Shown here piece by piece: positions 32,196-34,053 of a stretch of DNA of 34,053 bases. Numbering within the stretch: the first letter of the stretch is position 1; each line of letters begins with the position of its first letter. The stretch is from CAMAVH01 sp036500145. Lineage in GTDB: Bacteria; Pseudomonadota; Alphaproteobacteria; SMXQ01. The position numbers and the translations under genes were made by a program. The stretch lies in NCBI GenBank assembly GCA_036500145.1, contig DASYCO010000005.1, positions 1-34,053 on the forward strand. Direction: 5' to 3'. The notes below the pieces were generated by a model. The model was not told the DNA's origin. It did no database searches and was given only the letters and a program-made list of their open reading frames with translations.

Positions 32196-33362
32196 ATGCC
32201 GAGCCTGAAGGGACAGCGGCTTCCGCTTCTGCGCGTCTTTGCGCAAGCGGCGGCCATCGCCGTGATCGCGGTGCCGGCGTTCTACGCCGGCACCGCCGCC
32301 TCGGAGGAACTGCCGAAAAGCACCCAGGCCTTCCTGACGCAGCTCAAGCTGTCGCCGGACATCATGAAGGGCCTGGATGCGGAGCTTGCCGTGCCGCAGG
32401 CCTGGATCGACGGCGCGAAGACGCTGCCGGTCGTGAAGGTCAGCGGCATCGAGGAAGCGCCGCTGCAGGCGCAGATGATCAAGCCCTTCCTCGAGCGCTA
32501 TCCCTTCATGAAGGTCGACTTCCAGCGCGGCAGCGCCAACGAGCGCGTGGTGCGTCCGCTGCTGGCGTTCGGCGAGGGGCGCTATCTTGTGGACGTGGCG
32601 CAGAGCATGAACGGCTCGATGGGCGAATTCATCCGCCTCAACGCCGCCGAGGACCTCAGCGACCTGCCGACCTTCAAGAGCGTGCTGCCCGCGGCCATTG
32701 CCGCCAACGGCAGGGCCGTCGGCTTTCGCGCCCGCGCCCATTGCATGTCCTACAACACGAACCTGATTCAGAAGGACCAGCTGCCGAAGACCTGGGCCGA
32801 GCTGCCCAATTCCGAGGCGCTGAGGGGCGGCCATGTCGGCGCGGTGATGCTGCCGCAGCTCTGGCTCACGCCGCTGCGCGGCAAGTACGGCGAGGCCTGG
32901 GCGGTGAAGTACCTCGACGACTTCTTCGTCAAGCTGAAGCCGCAGATCCGCCGCGAGGGCATGAACGCCGCCATGAACCTGGTCGCGGCCGGCGAGAACG
33001 TCGTCTCCCTGCCGGCCTACGGCGAGCGGATCAAGGAACTGCAGGACAAGGGCGCGCCGATCGCCTTCTACTGCCCCGACCTGGTGCCGCTGGAGATGCC
33101 GAAGCTGGCGATTTTCCGCGGCACGCCGGCCCTGTTTGCGGCTAAGCTCTACGTGAACTGGCTGCTCAGCAAGGAAGGCCAGATCGCCCAGCTCGCGGTC
33201 TACAACGGCCAGTCCGTTCACAAGGACATCCAGAGCGCGGAATTCTTTCCTTTCCCGGCGGAAGTGCTCGGCAAGGAAGTCATCAGCTTCGACGACCAGC
33301 CGACCATCGACAAGTTCGTCGAGATTTGGAACAAATACGCCATCACCGCTTCGCCGAAGTAA
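32196..33362 (+). CDS. Extracellular solute-binding protein (type 1), third and most divergent paralog
   Basis: A 388-residue exported protein. The signal peptide (AAAIAVIAVPAFYAGTAAS) and the start of the mature chain (ELPKSTQAFLTQLKLSPDIM) follow the second paralog. The central GAHDKNGIAIG block is changed to AAIAANGRAVG, WFMPLWGKYGED to WLTPLRGKYGEA, and SPNIDAANLY to TPALFAAKLY. These sites are likely close to the ligand cleft. The LYVNWLLSKEGQIAQLAV block is kept. The ribosome site is weak (AAGG about 9 bases before ATG), so it may depend on the upstream gene. A cupin gene follows after 35 bases on the same strand. Confidence 0.83.
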   Translation: MPSLKGQRLPLLRVFAQAAAIAVIAVPAFYAGTAASEELPKSTQAFLTQLKLSPDIMKGLDAELAVPQAWIDGAKTLPVVKVSGIEEAPLQAQMIKPFLERYPFMKVDFQRGSANERVVRPLLAFGEGRYLVDVAQSMNGSMGEFIRLNAAEDLSDLPTFKSVLPAAIAANGRAVGFRARAHCMSYNTNLIQKDQLPKTWAELPNSEALRGGHVGAVMLPQLWLTPLRGKYGEAWAVKYLDDFFVKLKPQIRREGMNAAMNLVAAGENVVSLPAYGERIKELQDKGAPIAFYCPDLVPLEMPKLAIFRGTPALFAAKLYVNWLLSKEGQIAQLAVYNGQSVHKDIQSAEFFPFPAEVLGKEVISFDDQPTIDKFVEIWNKYAITASPK

Positions 33363-33397
33363 CGCGATACACATGCAACGAAACTAGGGAGAGACCC

Positions 33398-33835
33398 ATG
33401 GCTGCTCACGTCACGAAGATCATGGACATGGTCGATATGGACCATCCGTCGGGCCCGCGCGCCCGCATCGCCTTGTCCAAGGAAGACGACCTGCAGATCG
33501 CGCTGAACCTCTACACGCCCGGCTCGAAGAACGAATTCCACTACCACAAGGGCACGTCGCAGTCGTTCCTCTGCCTCAAGGGCAAGCTGACGCTGCGCAC
33601 CAAGGAGAACGAGAGCGCCGAGCCGGTGACGCACTACCTGACGGAAGGCATGTGCGTCCTGATGCCCGCCGACCAGTACTACCAGCTCGACAACGAGAGC
33701 GACGCCCCCGTGCTGCTCTACCAGGTCAAGGCGCCGGGCGACCAGATCGTCATCGAAGGCAAGGGCGAGATGAACAACAAGGACTACTTCACGCAGCAGC
33801 GCCGCAAGCACGCCGTTGCCGGCGAAGTCCAATAG
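33398..33835 (+). CDS. Small single-domain cupin lacking two metal ligands
   Basis: A 145-residue protein. Cupin motif 1 is PGSKNEFHYHKGTSQSFLCL followed by KGKL, with His48 and His50, but the Glu position is Gln55. Motif 2 is GMCVLMPADQYYQLDN, where the usual His is Tyr95. Only two of four typical ligands remain, so a sensing, binding or metal-free isomerase role is as likely as oxygenase activity. AGGGAGAGACCC gives a strong ribosome site before the ATG at 33398; the open frame upstream belongs to the spacer after the third binding-protein gene. It may be the last gene of the binding-protein operon, and a terminator follows. Confidence 0.8.
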   Translation: MAAHVTKIMDMVDMDHPSGPRARIALSKEDDLQIALNLYTPGSKNEFHYHKGTSQSFLCLKGKLTLRTKENESAEPVTHYLTEGMCVLMPADQYYQLDNESDAPVLLYQVKAPGDQIVIEGKGEMNNKDYFTQQRRKHAVAGEVQ

Positions 33836-33860
33836 CCGAACGCCCTGCGGCGGCAACGAA

Positions 33861-33893
33861 AAACGGCGGCTCCTTGCGGAGCCGCCGTTTCCG
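33861..33893. terminator. Bidirectional intrinsic terminator
   Basis: AAACGGCGGCTCC (33861-33873) and GGAGCCGCCGTTT (33878-33890) form a 13-bp stem with a TTGC loop. On the minus strand it is followed by TTTTTCG. It separates the cupin gene from the convergent dienelactone-hydrolase gene. Confidence 0.9.
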
Positions 33894-33910
33894 TTTCTAT
33901 CGACGCTCGC

Positions 33911-34053
33911 TCAGCCGATGTTCTTGGCGAGGAAGTCGATGGTGCGCTGGCGGGCGAGCTTGGCCGAGGCCTCGTGGTAGCTGCCGCGCTCGTCGCAGTT
34001 GAAGCCGTGGCCGGCGCCCTCGTAGGTGTAGACCGTCACGTCGGGGCGGGCGG
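33911..34053 (-). CDS. Dienelactone hydrolase family protein, C-terminal end (5' part outside window)
   Basis: The frame is open from the window's right end to a TGA at 33913-33911, giving the last 47 residues. It reads RPDVTVYTYEGAGHGFNCDE, then RGSYHEASAKLARQRTIDFL and AKNIG. The His in GAGHGFNCDE is the catalytic His of the Cys-Asp-His triad, and the following ASAKLARQRTIDFL helix is typical of the family. Dienelactone hydrolases open lactone rings in aromatic catabolism, though many members have other esterase roles. It converges on the cupin gene through a shared terminator. Confidence 0.88.
   Translation of the reverse strand, partial: ARPDVTVYTYEGAGHGFNCDERGSYHEASAKLARQRTIDFLAKNIG

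Noticed and set aside
30983..33374. Long minus-strand frames opposite the three binding-protein genes (424 and 430 codons)
   Set aside because: They resemble one another only because the sense genes are paralogs; composition is typical of antisense shadows.

Overview
The window is GC-rich chromosomal DNA that reads as an alphaproteobacterium, probably close to Rhodospirillales or Rhizobiales. The grounds are a three-gene petABC operon with a twin-arginine Rieske protein, the DUF1285-Nudix-DUF6111-CCA gene run, a MoxR/DUF58/DUF4159/amidotransferase-like cluster of alphaproteobacterial type, aerobic hemF, and heavy G/C use at third codon positions. The taxon is an inference from gene content only. 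No phage, transposase, CRISPR, rRNA or tRNA gene was recognised.

Positions 1-3230: the 3' end of a thiamine-diphosphate enzyme, an RcnB/CigR-like periplasmic protein whose signal peptide appears to be broken by a stop codon, a LysR regulator, a glycine-zipper lipoprotein and a DoxX membrane protein. Positions 3264-10328 (minus strand): a four-gene envelope-associated cluster, MoxR ATPase - DUF58 - DUF4159/BatA-like - VWA/amidotransferase-like. Positions 10434-13981 (plus): five genes that touch or overlap by 1-4 bases (DUF1285, CoA-type Nudix hydrolase, DUF6111, CCA-adding enzyme, SGNH hydrolase). Positions 14127-15725: a palindromic REP-like pair, then hemF and a TrmL-type tRNA methyltransferase on the minus strand. 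Positions 16017-18664: petABC (cytochrome bc1) and its terminator. Positions 18680-20970: methionine salvage mtnP and mtnA, separated by two kinds of repeat.

Positions 20974-34053 look like an accessory catabolic and uptake locus. It holds an orphan TctC/Bug binding protein, a 3-His cupin and a TauD-type dioxygenase in an overlapping pair, two overlapping IclR regulators, a fused two-domain ABC permease with no ATPase nearby, a Rieske non-heme-iron oxygenase, a LysR regulator, three tandem paralogous periplasmic binding proteins, a metal-ligand-depleted cupin and the end of a dienelactone hydrolase. The same palindrome, GAATA-N5-TATTC, lies upstream of the Rieske gene and in the LysR/binding-protein divergent region. 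This suggests that one LysR protein controls both uptake and oxidation. The substrate is not known; a carboxylated, possibly aromatic compound is a guess from the enzyme families.
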